From: Dyadobacter sp. LHD-138
GTDB lineage: Bacteria > Bacteroidota > Bacteroidia > Cytophagales > Spirosomataceae
Assembly (NCBI RefSeq): GCF_030929615.1
Contig: NZ_JAVFVU010000036.1
Location: 1 to 64,000 of the forward strand
Direction of reading: 5' to 3'
Length of the DNA stretch: 64,000 nt
Shown: piece after piece, positions 7,315 through 16,535 of the stretch
How the letters are laid out: the number at the start of each line of letters is the position of its first letter
How positions within the stretch are numbered: the stretch's first letter is position 1
The notes under the pieces: model-generated
The model's database searches: none
The model's input: the letters and a program-made list of their open reading frames with translations, nothing else
Told to the model about the DNA's origin: nothing
Translations under genes and position numbers: made by a program

Positions 7315-8601
7315 TTAAGATTTTACTTTATCAATATCAGGCACTAAAATGTGAATCAGGGCAAGGGCGATGCTGTACATGGAAGCAGCCACGATAAATA
7401 AACTTTTGTAACTTCCGGTAGCTTCCAGTAAATGCCCGGTCGCGGAGGCCATTAACATACCGCCAATAGCCCCAGACATCCCAATGAATCCGACAACGGT
7501 CGCAATGTCTTGTTTTGGGAAAAAATCGGTGGCCAGGGTATACATATTGGCGGACCAGCCCGTATGCGCAGCCATACCCAATCCAATTAAAAAAACGGCG
7601 GGCCATAACGTACTTATATCGGACACCAGGTAAATGGGTATTACCATCACGGCGCAAATCAATAGAGTTGTTTTCCGGGCGGCATTGATGGTCCATCCTA
7701 TTTTCAAGAATTGGGATGAAATCCATCCACCACCAATACTACCGGCATCGGCAATCAGGTAAACGGTTATTAGTGGTAAACCTATTTTGTCTAACTGTAA
7801 TCCATAGGTTTGGTTTAAAAATTTTGGCAGCCAGTACAGGAAAAACCACCAGATGGGATCGGTCAGGAATTTTCCAATAGCAATGGCCCATACTTTCCGG
7901 GTGCGGATAATCTGCCAGATAGATGCGGGTTTTTCACTGCCGGTGTCTGTATCAGATTCAATCAGCGCTAATTCGGAGACGTTGACGTCCGGGTGATTTG
8001 CCGGGCTGTGCGCCATTCTGAGCCAAAAGAACAGCCAGACAAATCCCAGTGCTCCGGTAGCAATAAAGGCCCACTGCCAACCGAAATGCAATGCGATCAT
8101 GGGCACGATCAACGGTGCTACGATGGCACCTATATTGGACCCTGAATTAAAAATTCCGGTCGCCAGGGCACGCTCCTTGCGTGGAAACCATTCGGCAATT
8201 GTTTTGACTGCAGCAGGAAAATTACCGGATTCACCGATACCCAGCGCCATTCTTGCTACACCAAACCCGGCAGCTGTACGGGCAAATGCATGGCTCACGG
8301 CGGCAAGAGACCATAAAACAATGGAAATGGCGAACCCTTTTTTGGTTCCTAAAAAATCAATCAGTTTCCCCGCCAATAACAGACCAATGGCATAAGAAAA
8401 TTGAAAGGAGGTTACAATGTAGCCATATTCTACTTCCGACCATCCCATTTCCTTTTGAAGCTGGGGGGCCAATATCGCCAGCACCTGACGGTCGATGTAG
8501 TTGATGGTGGTGGCAAAAAACAACAGCGCGCATATCCACCAGCGCATAGAGGAGGGTTTATGCGTAACGTTGACCTGGATTTCCGTAGTTGATTTCATCA
8601 T
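7315..8601 (-). CDS. MFS transporter, ACS family (hexuronate/galactonate ExuT-like)
   Basis: A 428-residue, 12-helix transporter. I place the start at the ATG in 8599-8601 because it forms an ATGA overlap with the stop of the preceding gene; the longer open frame upstream runs through that gene. The first helix is followed by NYIDRQVLAIL and the second by a PRKERALATG loop, both typical of the anion:cation symporter family that takes up hexuronates, galactonate and similar sugar acids. Its place between a TIM-barrel isomerase and a PhyH dioxygenase suggests uptake of the operon's carbohydrate-like substrate. Confidence 0.88.
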   Translation of the reverse strand: MMKSTTEIQVNVTHKPSSMRWWICALLFFATTINYIDRQVLAILAPQLQKEMGWSEVEYGYIVTSFQFSYAIGLLLAGKLIDFLGTKKGFAISIVLWSLAAVSHAFARTAAGFGVARMALGIGESGNFPAAVKTIAEWFPRKERALATGIFNSGSNIGAIVAPLIVPMIALHFGWQWAFIATGALGFVWLFFWLRMAHSPANHPDVNVSELALIESDTDTGSEKPASIWQIIRTRKVWAIAIGKFLTDPIWWFFLYWLPKFLNQTYGLQLDKIGLPLITVYLIADAGSIGGGWISSQFLKIGWTINAARKTTLLICAVMVIPIYLVSDISTLWPAVFLIGLGMAAHTGWSANMYTLATDFFPKQDIATVVGFIGMSGAIGGMLMASATGHLLEATGSYKSLFIVAASMYSIALALIHILVPDIDKVKS

Positions 8602-9479
8602 TCGGTTTCTAAACGCGATTTGTATTCCTTCCAGACCGTAATCGTATTTTTGATCAGGGCCGGTTTGTCTCCTGTTATCCCATAACACTGGGCGCCTATC
8701 GGTCCTTGGAATTTCAGATCCCTTATCATGTATTTTAATAATCCGTAGGTATCATAACTGCCGGTTCCCAAGGGTAAAATATAATCATTCCAGACGTTTT
8801 TCTGCTGTGACATTACCTCATTTGCCCCGCTAATGGTGATCATTTTTAGGTAAGGTTTAAGCATTGTCAGGTGTGATTTTAAACCAGATCGTTCCTCAGA
8901 AGTTGTGGTAGCCAGCCAATGACATAAATTGAAAGTAAGACCCGCATTTTTCCGGTTAACCTGTTTTGCCAGAGACAAAGCGTGGTCGGTACGTTCTACA
9001 TAAAATCCAATATGAGGATAAATAGCAACCTGCAAGCCCGATTCCCTTGCCCAATCTGCCAACTGGCACACTTGTTCTACAACCGTTTGGTCGGCACCAT
9101 GTGTGGAAGGTTTGTTCCGCTTGGAATCACTGATAAAGAAAGGGGCTATGATTGTCCGGGATCCTTTGAGTTTCCGGATGTAGTCTTTTAACCGTACATC
9201 AATATACGAGGTATCTGGATTGAGTCTTACATAAAAATAGGAACCTTCCAGCTTGTATTGATCAAGGGCCTCCTTCATTCCGTTGAAGCTATCGACCTGA
9301 TTAATTTCAAGCCCGTCATATCCGGCCTCCTTGATTAACTTCACTTGCTTGTCGAAAGTGTTGTAAATAGAATCCCCCCGAATAATATTGTGCAGGGCAA
9401 AGAAATGATTCCGTACTTTTTGTGCGGAAACATTCCCGGAAACCAAGACGAATAATAGTAAAATCAAGCTTGCTCTCAT
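8598..9479 (-). CDS. Exported sugar phosphate isomerase/epimerase-like TIM-barrel protein
   Basis: A 293-residue protein whose chosen start gives a clean Sec signal peptide (MRASLILLLFVLVSGNVSAQ). A GTG 51 nt upstream is in frame but would bury the signal. The mature part is an AP-endonuclease-2-like TIM barrel: IKEAGYDGLEINQ near the start, a HIGFYVERTDHA segment in the middle and a metal-type E/H/Q set near the end (GAQCYG). Such proteins with signal peptides accompany Gfo/Idh/MocA and DUF1080 genes in Bacteroidota and Planctomycetota operons that modify sugars in the periplasm. The stop overlaps the transporter start (ATGA), so translation is probably coupled. Confidence 0.83.
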   Translation of the reverse strand: MRASLILLLFVLVSGNVSAQKVRNHFFALHNIIRGDSIYNTFDKQVKLIKEAGYDGLEINQVDSFNGMKEALDQYKLEGSYFYVRLNPDTSYIDVRLKDYIRKLKGSRTIIAPFFISDSKRNKPSTHGADQTVVEQVCQLADWARESGLQVAIYPHIGFYVERTDHALSLAKQVNRKNAGLTFNLCHWLATTTSEERSGLKSHLTMLKPYLKMITISGANEVMSQQKNVWNDYILPLGTGSYDTYGLLKYMIRDLKFQGPIGAQCYGITGDKPALIKNTITVWKEYKSRLETE

Positions 9480-9530
9480 CTTGCTGTTATTACAAATAAA
9501 TGTGCTTCTTCTAAATCCGCTTCCAGTCAC

Positions 9531-10898
9531 TCAGACAATCCATTCCTTTCTTGCTAAGGGCGCTGCCAACAGGGCATTGGCCGCATTGTTGCCTTCAAAA
9601 AGCTCTTTTTCCGGATTCCATTTTAATTTTTCTCCGATCTGGCTGGCAATCAGCCCGATTTGAGAAATGGAAATGGTGCGGTGCCCCGTTTCGATTGGTT
9701 CCTGCGTTTTACGTTTGGATCTAATTGCGTCAATAAAATCCACTTTGTCCCACAAGGTCTGCGATAGGTCCAATTCTCCGCTTCCTGGCTTGGAAGTAAG
9801 TATTTTCGGATTTGATGTCGTAATAGTCCCGGGATAACCATCCACCATGATCCATCCCTCGGAACCAATATACTTAATGCTGGCGCCGCTGGTTGGTGTC
9901 TGTTCGCAGGTCATTTCCACACCGTTGGCATAACGATACTTTACGTGGAAGTTGATCATCGAATTCCACAAACTTTTAGGAAACATACCCTGACCCTCCA
10001 CCTCAACCGGGCCGGACAATTCAGTGTTGTTAGCCCATTGGGCAACGTCAAAATAATGCGCGCCCCAATTGGCGATCATGCCTTGGGCATACGTATCAAT
10101 GCGCATCCAGTTCGGGCGGTTTTTCAGATCGAACGGCTGGTGCACACGCTTTTCTGTATAGGGTACATAGGGGGCCGGGCCGAGCCACATGTCGTAATTG
10201 AGCTCCTTAGGGATCTGCATGTCGGACTGGCTTGGAACAGGGGTGGGATCAGACGGGAATGAAATTTCAATCTTTTTTAAATCTCCTATCCGGCCGTTTC
10301 GAACCAGTTCCACGGCGTGATTCTGGGGGCGGATGGAACGCCATTCACTATCGGTTCTGTTCACCACACCATATTTTTTCAGGGCATCAACCAATGCTCT
10401 TCCCTGATGCACCGTCATACTCAGTGGTTTTTCGCAACTGACATGCTTATTCGCCTTTGCTGCCAGAATCCCCATCGGTACGTGCCAGTGATCCGGTGTT
10501 GAAATCATTACGGCATCAATGTCCTTGCGATTGAGCAGCTCCCTGAAATCAGCATATGCCGAGATTCCTTTAAATGTGCCACTGGCTGCATCTTTTCCAT
10601 AACGTGCCTCAATAATTTTTTTTGCCTCATTCATCCGCCAGCTATCCGTGTCGCTGATGGCTATAATTTGCGCCTCTTTCACATCCAAAAGCCCGGGATT
10701 TCTGACTGCATTGAGGGGAGCAGGTAAATTAGCGCCCTGAAGATTGACACTGATTCCTTGTCTTCCGGTTCCGATCATACCAACAGTAATCCTGTTCGAA
10801 GGCGCATTTTTACCAAAAACAGAGGCAGGAACAATCGTCGGAATACCCATGGAAGCCGTAGCCAGGGTTGTGTTTTTCAAGAAACTTCTGCGATTCAT
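9531..10898 (-). CDS. Tat-exported Gfo/Idh/MocA family oxidoreductase
   Basis: The 455-residue protein starts with a twin-arginine signal (NRRSFLKNTTLATA) and is predicted to be exported with its NAD(P) cofactor already bound. The Rossmann motif GMIGTGRQG begins near residue 40, and the catalytic-region CEKPLSM motif lies near residue 150. The C-terminal half carries the family's beta-sheet domain, including NWGAHYFD. Exported members are often linked to oxidation of sugars to 3-keto sugars or similar steps. It overlaps the DUF1080 gene by four bases (ATGA) and is followed by the TIM-barrel gene, so the three probably work on one substrate. Confidence 0.9.
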   Translation of the reverse strand: MNRRSFLKNTTLATASMGIPTIVPASVFGKNAPSNRITVGMIGTGRQGISVNLQGANLPAPLNAVRNPGLLDVKEAQIIAISDTDSWRMNEAKKIIEARYGKDAASGTFKGISAYADFRELLNRKDIDAVMISTPDHWHVPMGILAAKANKHVSCEKPLSMTVHQGRALVDALKKYGVVNRTDSEWRSIRPQNHAVELVRNGRIGDLKKIEISFPSDPTPVPSQSDMQIPKELNYDMWLGPAPYVPYTEKRVHQPFDLKNRPNWMRIDTYAQGMIANWGAHYFDVAQWANNTELSGPVEVEGQGMFPKSLWNSMINFHVKYRYANGVEMTCEQTPTSGASIKYIGSEGWIMVDGYPGTITTSNPKILTSKPGSGELDLSQTLWDKVDFIDAIRSKRKTQEPIETGHRTISISQIGLIASQIGEKLKWNPEKELFEGNNAANALLAAPLARKEWIV

Positions 10899-11614
10899 AA
10901 TTCTTTAAGTTTGATATTTTTAAAAGCCACATTGTGGCCATGGTCTTGCAATAAAATATGACCGCTTGGAATGGTCGCAAATCCCGGATAATTTTTGAAT
11001 TTACCGTTTTCAACACCTTTCAGGAACTTCTCGGATTTCCGGTCTGTCTCCATAACCAGTTTTCCATCGAGCCAGTGTTCAATGTGGTTATCCTTTACGA
11101 CAATCTTCGATGCGTGCCATACATCCATTTTAACATCAGGTTGCTGAGCCGGGACGACATCGTAAATGGCGGCTGTTTTAAGATTCTGAGGCAATGGTTT
11201 TCCGTTATAAATATAATTGGCATCATCAATGAGCTGATACTCATAGGCTGGCTGAGAACCCTGAGGTTTGGGCTGGCGCTCTTCGACAAAATATTTGACC
11301 CCCGAGTTACCCATTTTCTTCAATTTCCAATCAAAAACCAATTCGAAACTTTTGTATTTTTTCAGGGTTACAATATCCCCTGCGTCACCGGATTCTCCTC
11401 CCTCGGACAATTCTCCTTTTATCTCACCATCCCGAACCGCCCAACCATTTTTAGGAAACTCGGTACCATAGGCGCTCCGCCATCCCTGCTTGGTTTTACC
11501 GTCGAATAACAGGTTCCATCCGGCCTTTTTCTCCGATTTGGAAAGCACGTTATCTTTTGAACAGGAAAGTAAGCCCAGCGACAGGGCAGATAAAAGTAGA
11601 TAATAACACTTCAT
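10895..11614 (-). CDS. DUF1080 (3-keto-disaccharide hydrolase-like) lipoprotein
   Basis: A 239-residue lipoprotein. The second Met of the open frame gives the signal MKCYYLLLSALSLGLLSC, with Cys ~18 lipidated. The mature part is one concanavalin-like beta-sandwich of the DUF1080 family: LFDGKTKQGWR at the start, FDWKLKKMGNSGVKYFV, and IPSGHILLQDHG near the end. Family members have been linked to hydrolysis of 3-keto-glycosides, which fits the neighbouring exported Gfo/Idh/MocA oxidoreductase. It is the first gene of the five-gene operon, divergent from the AraC regulator. Confidence 0.88.
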   Translation of the reverse strand: MKCYYLLLSALSLGLLSCSKDNVLSKSEKKAGWNLLFDGKTKQGWRSAYGTEFPKNGWAVRDGEIKGELSEGGESGDAGDIVTLKKYKSFELVFDWKLKKMGNSGVKYFVEERQPKPQGSQPAYEYQLIDDANYIYNGKPLPQNLKTAAIYDVVPAQQPDVKMDVWHASKIVVKDNHIEHWLDGKLVMETDRKSEKFLKGVENGKFKNYPGFATIPSGHILLQDHGHNVAFKNIKLKEL

Positions 11615-11634
11615 ATTTTTTTGTATTTTGTTTA

Positions 11635-11729
11635 GCAAAAATAAGATAAATAAAATATGACGAATATCAATAATTTTGCGTTTTGTTATATTATTTTTGC
11701 ATTAAGTATAAATTTATAGCAAAATTATA
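11635..11729. promoter_or_regulatory. Divergent promoter/operator region with four GCAAAAwTA motifs
   Basis: The motif occurs at 11635-11644 (GCAAAAATAA), inverted at 11669-11679 (core GCAAAATTATT), inverted at 11691-11700 (GCAAAAATAA) and direct at 11719-11728 (GCAAAATTAT). Two copies also read as TATTTTTG, a TAnnTTTG match, one per strand: 11643-11636 minus and 11692-11699 plus. They could thus be the -7 elements of back-to-back promoters, operators, or both. No ideal -33 TTTG was found. Confidence 0.45.
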
Positions 11730-12622
11730 TGAAACCTAAATTATTAAAGGTTCAGGAAAACCCGGTTCAGTCATTTGATATTCGTCATGAAAAGGCAAAA
11801 TATTTTGGAAATCCCTGGCATTATCATCCGGAACTCGAACTTGCACTGATTTTAAAAAGCACGGGAACCCGGTTTGTGGGTGACAGTATTGCACCGTTTG
11901 GCGTGGATGATCTGGTTCTAATCGGTTCTAATCTGCCGCATCATTGGCAAAACGATGGGAGTTTCTATGCCGATGACTCGAAAAGTAGTGCGGAAGCAAT
12001 CATTTTACGCTTCAAATTGGATATATGGGGGGCTCGTTTCTGGGAAGCTCCGGAGAGTCAGGAAATAAAAGCACTGTTTCAACTGGCTTCCAAGGGAATT
12101 TTATATGATAAAAGTGTAGCCCAACTGGTAAAACCCATGCTTTTCCAGTTATGCCAGGCAAAAGGGAGTGAGCGCATGTGGCTTTGGATACAAATTTTTG
12201 AGGTATTGGCCCAAACCTCAGCCTATCAGTTATTGTCACAATCTGCGTTCGTTAATATAAATCCGAATAAGGATTCCGACCGGATCAACAAGGTGCTGTC
12301 GTATACACAGGATCATTTGGCCGAAAATATTACGTTGGAAACGATCGCCGGGATAGCCAATATGAATGCCGCGGCCTTTTGCAGGTATTTTAAGCAACAA
12401 ACCAATAAGACTTTTATTGAAACACTGAATGAGATCCGGATCCATTATGCCTGTCGGCTGCTTATTGGCTCGGATAAGGATATCGGGCAAATCGGGTTCG
12501 AAAGTGGATTTCGCAACGTTCCTCATTTTAACCAGGTTTTTAAGGCAAAAACAGGTGAAAGTCCGTCGCGCTATAAGCTGAAATATGAAAACAGGGCAAA
12601 CGGGACTAGTTTATCCCCATGA
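11729..12622 (+). CDS. AraC family transcriptional regulator with N-terminal cupin sensor
   Basis: A 297-residue regulator. Residues ~10-110 form a cupin-type ligand domain with the HYHPELELALI segment. Residues ~190-290 carry two AraC helix-turn-helix motifs, the first around ETIAGIANMNAAAFCRYFK and the second ending in GFRNVPHFNQVFKAKTGESPSRYK, a close match to the family signature. It is divergent from the five-gene sugar-type operon and is the obvious candidate for its regulator, with repeated GCAAAAwTA motifs in the shared intergenic region. The inducer is probably a sugar or derivative, by analogy only. Confidence 0.92.
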   Translation: MKPKLLKVQENPVQSFDIRHEKAKYFGNPWHYHPELELALILKSTGTRFVGDSIAPFGVDDLVLIGSNLPHHWQNDGSFYADDSKSSAEAIILRFKLDIWGARFWEAPESQEIKALFQLASKGILYDKSVAQLVKPMLFQLCQAKGSERMWLWIQIFEVLAQTSAYQLLSQSAFVNINPNKDSDRINKVLSYTQDHLAENITLETIAGIANMNAAAFCRYFKQQTNKTFIETLNEIRIHYACRLLIGSDKDIGQIGFESGFRNVPHFNQVFKAKTGESPSRYKLKYENRANGTSLSP

Positions 12623-12673
12623 TCTGCGGGTAAAATGAATAGCAGATATTTCATTTGGAACACGATATCAGTT

Positions 12674-14911
12674 TTATAAAAGCTGATCAAAATGAATGGG
12701 CAATTGATTGATACGCTTTCCGGTGGCATGATAAATGGCATTGGCTATCGCCGGTGGCATGGCAACCAACCCGATTTCTCCAATCCCCTTGCTGCCCAGC
12801 TCGTTCACGATCTCGTCTTTTTCCGTTACGAAGATCACATCCAGATCATGAATATCGGCATGCACGGGGATATGATATTCGGCCAGGTTTTGGTTCATAT
12901 ATTTCCCGAACCGATGATCCGTGACCGTTTCTTCAAACAAGGCTTTACTGATTCCCCAAACCATTCCGCCCAAAATCTGGCTCCGGGCTGTTTTGGGGTT
13001 AATGATATTCCCTGCTGCAACTGCGGTAATCGCCCTTGTCACCTGTATCGTTCCTAGTTCCTCATCCACTTCGACTTCCACAAAAGCCGCGCTGTGCGCC
13101 GCACGGGTGTAATTTTTTAGTTTAAAAACATTCGGGAAAGCCATGTTTGTTGTTTTAATCGCCTTGTTTTTGCGGGTGGCAACGATGTCTTTAAAATAAA
13201 CAATAACGTCCGGATTATGCTTTAAAGCGATACCACCGCGTTCAAATACCACCTCTTTTTCTGACATATTTTTCAGAGGAGAATCAGCCATATTTTTGGC
13301 TTTTTTCAATAACTTTTTTCGCAGCGCTTTTCCTGCAGCTTTCACCGCCGAACCAACGGTTGAAACGGTAAATGAACCTCCCTGAACCGGTGCGAAGGGC
13401 ATTTTGCTGTCGCCATACGAAAAAGTAACATTTTCAAGTGGTAAACCCAGTTCATCCGCCGCGATTTGCGTCATGACGGTAAGCGTTCCGGTTCCTATGT
13501 CGGTAACGGCGCTGTTTATTTCCAGTTTTCCTTCTGCGGTCATCAGTGCTTCTACTCTGGCAAGCACTTGCATAGCCTCCCAGATTCCGGTAGCCATGCC
13601 GTAGCCAACGAGCTTATGTCCGCGACGCATGCTCCGGGGTTCCGGGTTTCGGTCTGACCATCCGAATTTTTCAGCGCCCTGTAAGTAGCATTGTCTTAGT
13701 TCTTTGCTGGAATAAGGCCGGTTCGCTGTCACGTCAAAATCGGTGTAATTGATTAGCCTCAATGCCAGTGGATCGATTTTTAGTGCATAAGCAAGCTGGT
13801 CCATACTGCTTTCGATGGCGTGCATACCTGTGCTGCCGCCGGGCGCACGCATATCCAGCGGACTGAATACATCCAGCGGAACCAGTTTATAACCAAAGGA
13901 AGTATTCGCTGCCGGATATAACATATTCGACCAATTGACAACAACTTCGGTGTAATCCTCATACTGGGATGTTTCAGCCAGGGCTTCATGGCTTAGCGCA
14001 GTAACTTTTCCTTGTGCATCCGCACCGAAACGCGTTTGTTGCATGGTTGGAGGCCGGTGCCCGAACGTAAACATTTGTTGCCTGTCCAGCGTCACCCGCA
14101 CGGAGCGTTTCAATTCCAGTGCCGCCATGACCGACAAAAATAATTGGTACTGTGGCCGCAAGCCGGATCCGAACGCCCCACCGACATAAGGAGAAATCAC
14201 CCTTACATCGTTGTAATGCAGTCCAAAAACATTCCCGACATACAACTGACAGTTAATCGTTCCCTGTGTTTTGTCATAAATGGTAAGTTTCCCATCTTCT
14301 TCATAAACCACGGTTGTTGCGAACAATTCGATGGGGTTATGGTGTTCAGCGGCATGTGTAAAGTCAGCCGAAACCTGCGCCGTTGCATCGCTAAAGGCTT
14401 TATCGAAATCACCGCTGGGTTTCGCTGGCAATGGTTTCAAAAAAGTAGCCAGTCCCATTTTGGGGTTCCGGGCTTTATCCTTATTGCTTTCAAGATCCGT
14501 GGAAAAACGTTCTTCCTTATAAGTTACACTGATGATAGAGGCCGCATATCGCGCGAGCTCAAAAGTTTCCGCCACCACCAATGCGATGGGTTGACCGTTG
14601 TATTTGATATCATCATGCTGCAAAGGCCGGAACGGGGCGCCGGAAGGTGCATCCATATCGGCATACTGTAAGTCAAACCAGGCCAGTGACGGTCTGTTTT
14701 GATGCGTAAAAACCTCAACCACCCCATTGATTGCCTTTGCTTCCCGAGTATCAATTTCTAGTATTTTGCCCCTGGTTATAGCGCTGTTAACGACATAACC
14801 GCACAAAAGTTCGGGGACGTGATAATCTCCGGCGTAGCGCGCAACGCCAGTTACTTTTAGCTGGCCTTCAATACGGCTGACCGGTTGGCCTATCCATGGT
14901 TTATGAGACAT
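12674..14911 (-). CDS. Molybdopterin-binding catalytic subunit of xanthine dehydrogenase-family aldehyde oxidoreductase (PaoC-like)
   Basis: The 745-residue large subunit starts SHKPWIGQPVSRIEG, as in PaoC/YagR-type proteins. Family hallmarks include GGAFGSG, the substrate-pocket segment RAPGGSTGMHA, GTGTLTVMTQIAADELG, and the C-terminal GSKGIGEIG, whose Glu is the expected catalytic base. It binds a molybdenum cofactor and oxidises aldehydes or N-heterocycles with water as oxygen source. It is the last gene of the three-subunit operon, 12 nt after the FAD subunit. I see no dedicated insertion chaperone (PaoD/XdhC) in the window, so that must be encoded elsewhere. Confidence 0.92.
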   Translation of the reverse strand: MSHKPWIGQPVSRIEGQLKVTGVARYAGDYHVPELLCGYVVNSAITRGKILEIDTREAKAINGVVEVFTHQNRPSLAWFDLQYADMDAPSGAPFRPLQHDDIKYNGQPIALVVAETFELARYAASIISVTYKEERFSTDLESNKDKARNPKMGLATFLKPLPAKPSGDFDKAFSDATAQVSADFTHAAEHHNPIELFATTVVYEEDGKLTIYDKTQGTINCQLYVGNVFGLHYNDVRVISPYVGGAFGSGLRPQYQLFLSVMAALELKRSVRVTLDRQQMFTFGHRPPTMQQTRFGADAQGKVTALSHEALAETSQYEDYTEVVVNWSNMLYPAANTSFGYKLVPLDVFSPLDMRAPGGSTGMHAIESSMDQLAYALKIDPLALRLINYTDFDVTANRPYSSKELRQCYLQGAEKFGWSDRNPEPRSMRRGHKLVGYGMATGIWEAMQVLARVEALMTAEGKLEINSAVTDIGTGTLTVMTQIAADELGLPLENVTFSYGDSKMPFAPVQGGSFTVSTVGSAVKAAGKALRKKLLKKAKNMADSPLKNMSEKEVVFERGGIALKHNPDVIVYFKDIVATRKNKAIKTTNMAFPNVFKLKNYTRAAHSAAFVEVEVDEELGTIQVTRAITAVAAGNIINPKTARSQILGGMVWGISKALFEETVTDHRFGKYMNQNLAEYHIPVHADIHDLDVIFVTEKDEIVNELGSKGIGEIGLVAMPPAIANAIYHATGKRINQLPIHFDQLL

Positions 14912-14923
14912 GATGTTCAGTTT

Positions 14924-15943
14924 TTATAAGGAAGGATGCGCACCAGGCCGTTGGGATTCCGGATTAAGCGCCATCAGACAATTGCGTACGATTGCTCTTT
15001 TTGCCAGCTCGATTTTAAAATTATTATGTCCGTAACCGATAGCTCCGGCGATAATTATTTCGGCTGCGGTGGCAAAGTTGCCGGGCGTTGGAGGTTTTCC
15101 TGCTAAAAAATCTTCGGCACCTTTAACGCGCCAGGGTTTATGGGCAACACCGCCTAAGGCGATCCTGGCTTCATTTATTAACCCCTCTTTCAGATCAAGG
15201 CCGGTCGCCACGGACACCAGTGCAAAAGCGTAGGAACTTCTGTCCCGTAATTTCAAATAAGAATAATTTTTCTCAAATCCGTTGGCAGGCAGATCAATAC
15301 TGGTGATGATTTCTCCCGGCTGCAAATTGTTATCCCGTTCCGGGGTATTGCCAGGTAAACGATGAAATTCTGCAAAAGGCAAACTACGCGTCCGATCAAC
15401 TCCCTGCATAGTAACAACGGCATCCAAAGTGGCGAGTGCCACACACATGTCTGATGGAAAAACGGCGATACAATCCTCGCTCGTACCTAAAATGGACATA
15501 ATCCGATTGTAACCACCAACCGCCGAACAACCGCTGCCGGGTTTTCGTTTGTTGCAGGGCGTATGCGGATCGTAGAAATAATAACACCGCGTCCGTTGCA
15601 AAAGATTACCTCCGTTGGTCGCCATATTTCTGATCTGCGCAGATGCTCCGGCCAGTATCGCCCTGGATAATAAAGGATAACGGGCTTCGATGAGCGGGTG
15701 ATAGGCCGTTTCGGCGTTGGTTGCGAACGCGCCAAGCCGTACGCCGCCATCTGCGTTTTCTGTTACCGCCTGATGTCCTGTGATATGATTTACATCCACC
15801 AATAACGTAACATGGATGAGATTATATTTAAGCAGGTCTATCATATTGGTCCCGCCCGCAACGAATCCGGCATCAGAATTTTGGCTGACCGATAAAACCG
15901 CGTCCTCAATATTTTTGGCTCTGGTGTAGTTGAAATTATTCAT
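14924..15943 (-). CDS. FAD-binding subunit of xanthine dehydrogenase-family oxidoreductase (PaoB-like)
   Basis: A 339-residue FAD subunit starting MNNFNYTRAKN. This ATG overlaps the end of the iron-sulfur subunit by 8 nt and has GGTGG just upstream; an ATG 12 nt earlier is possible. The FAD_binding_5 domain has FVAGGTNMIDLLKYN and ATNGGNLLQRTRC. A cysteine-rich insertion follows (CYYFYDPHTPCNKR, GSGC, then SEDC), matching the extra [4Fe-4S] site of PaoB-type subunits and absent from ordinary xanthine dehydrogenases. This places the complex in the PaoABC aldehyde-oxidoreductase group rather than true XDH. The C-terminal CO dehydrogenase flavoprotein domain is complete. Confidence 0.92.
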   Translation of the reverse strand: MNNFNYTRAKNIEDAVLSVSQNSDAGFVAGGTNMIDLLKYNLIHVTLLVDVNHITGHQAVTENADGGVRLGAFATNAETAYHPLIEARYPLLSRAILAGASAQIRNMATNGGNLLQRTRCYYFYDPHTPCNKRKPGSGCSAVGGYNRIMSILGTSEDCIAVFPSDMCVALATLDAVVTMQGVDRTRSLPFAEFHRLPGNTPERDNNLQPGEIITSIDLPANGFEKNYSYLKLRDRSSYAFALVSVATGLDLKEGLINEARIALGGVAHKPWRVKGAEDFLAGKPPTPGNFATAAEIIIAGAIGYGHNNFKIELAKRAIVRNCLMALNPESQRPGAHPSL

Positions 15944-16454
15944 AACCACCGGCATTTTTAATCTCCATGATCGCATCGATGATATTGGTATTAGCACCGC
16001 AGCGACACAGATTTCCGCTCATCAATTCCTGCACTTCTGCCCGCGAATTCGCTTTTCCTTCACTTAACATACCTATCGCACTGCATATTTGACCGGGTGT
16101 GCAATAACCACACTGAAAAGCATCATGTTTTATAAATGCTTTTTGCAATGGATGCAGATGGTTATCCTGAGCTAAACCTTCAATGGTTGTAATTTCAGAA
16201 CCTTCCTTCATGACCGCCAGCGTCAGGCAACTAAGAATCCTTTTTCCGTCACAGAGCACCGTGCATGCGCCGCATTGTCCATGGTCACAGCCCTTTTTTG
16301 TTCCTGTTAAATCGAGGTGCTCTCTGAGTGCATCCAATAAACTCACCCACGGTGACACGTCTACCATGCGGGGAATGCCATTGACATGAAATGAAATAAC
16401 CCTTGAATTCGCCAGGGCAATTTTCGGCTTTAAACCTGTTGGATTTGTCTGCAT
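15936..16454 (-). CDS. [2Fe-2S] subunit of xanthine dehydrogenase-family oxidoreductase (PaoA-like)
   Basis: The 172-residue protein has a plant-type ferredoxin domain (CDHGQCGACTVLCDG) binding one [2Fe-2S] cluster and a helical domain with the second (QCGYCTPGQ and NLCRCG). It carries electrons from the molybdenum centre to FAD. E. coli PaoA has a Tat signal. Here the N-terminus (MQTNPTGLKPKIALANSR) shows no twin arginine or hydrophobic core, so a cytoplasmic complex is more likely. It is the first gene of the operon. The 142 nt before it, shared with the divergent 2H-phosphoesterase gene, hold a hairpin but no clear TAnnTTTG element. Confidence 0.92.
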   Translation of the reverse strand: MQTNPTGLKPKIALANSRVISFHVNGIPRMVDVSPWVSLLDALREHLDLTGTKKGCDHGQCGACTVLCDGKRILSCLTLAVMKEGSEITTIEGLAQDNHLHPLQKAFIKHDAFQCGYCTPGQICSAIGMLSEGKANSRAEVQELMSGNLCRCGANTNIIDAIMEIKNAGGYE

Positions 16455-16535
16455 AGTGAGTATCTGAAGAGGAATGTACGGATAAAGTGCCGGGTAAATG
16501 CGGAACTTGTAAATAACTGTGCCAGTAAATTTAAC

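Noticed and set aside
9528..9530. GTG at 9530 as start of the TIM-barrel gene
   Set aside because: It would place 17 extra residues before a clear signal peptide; ATG 9479 gives a normal Sec signal.
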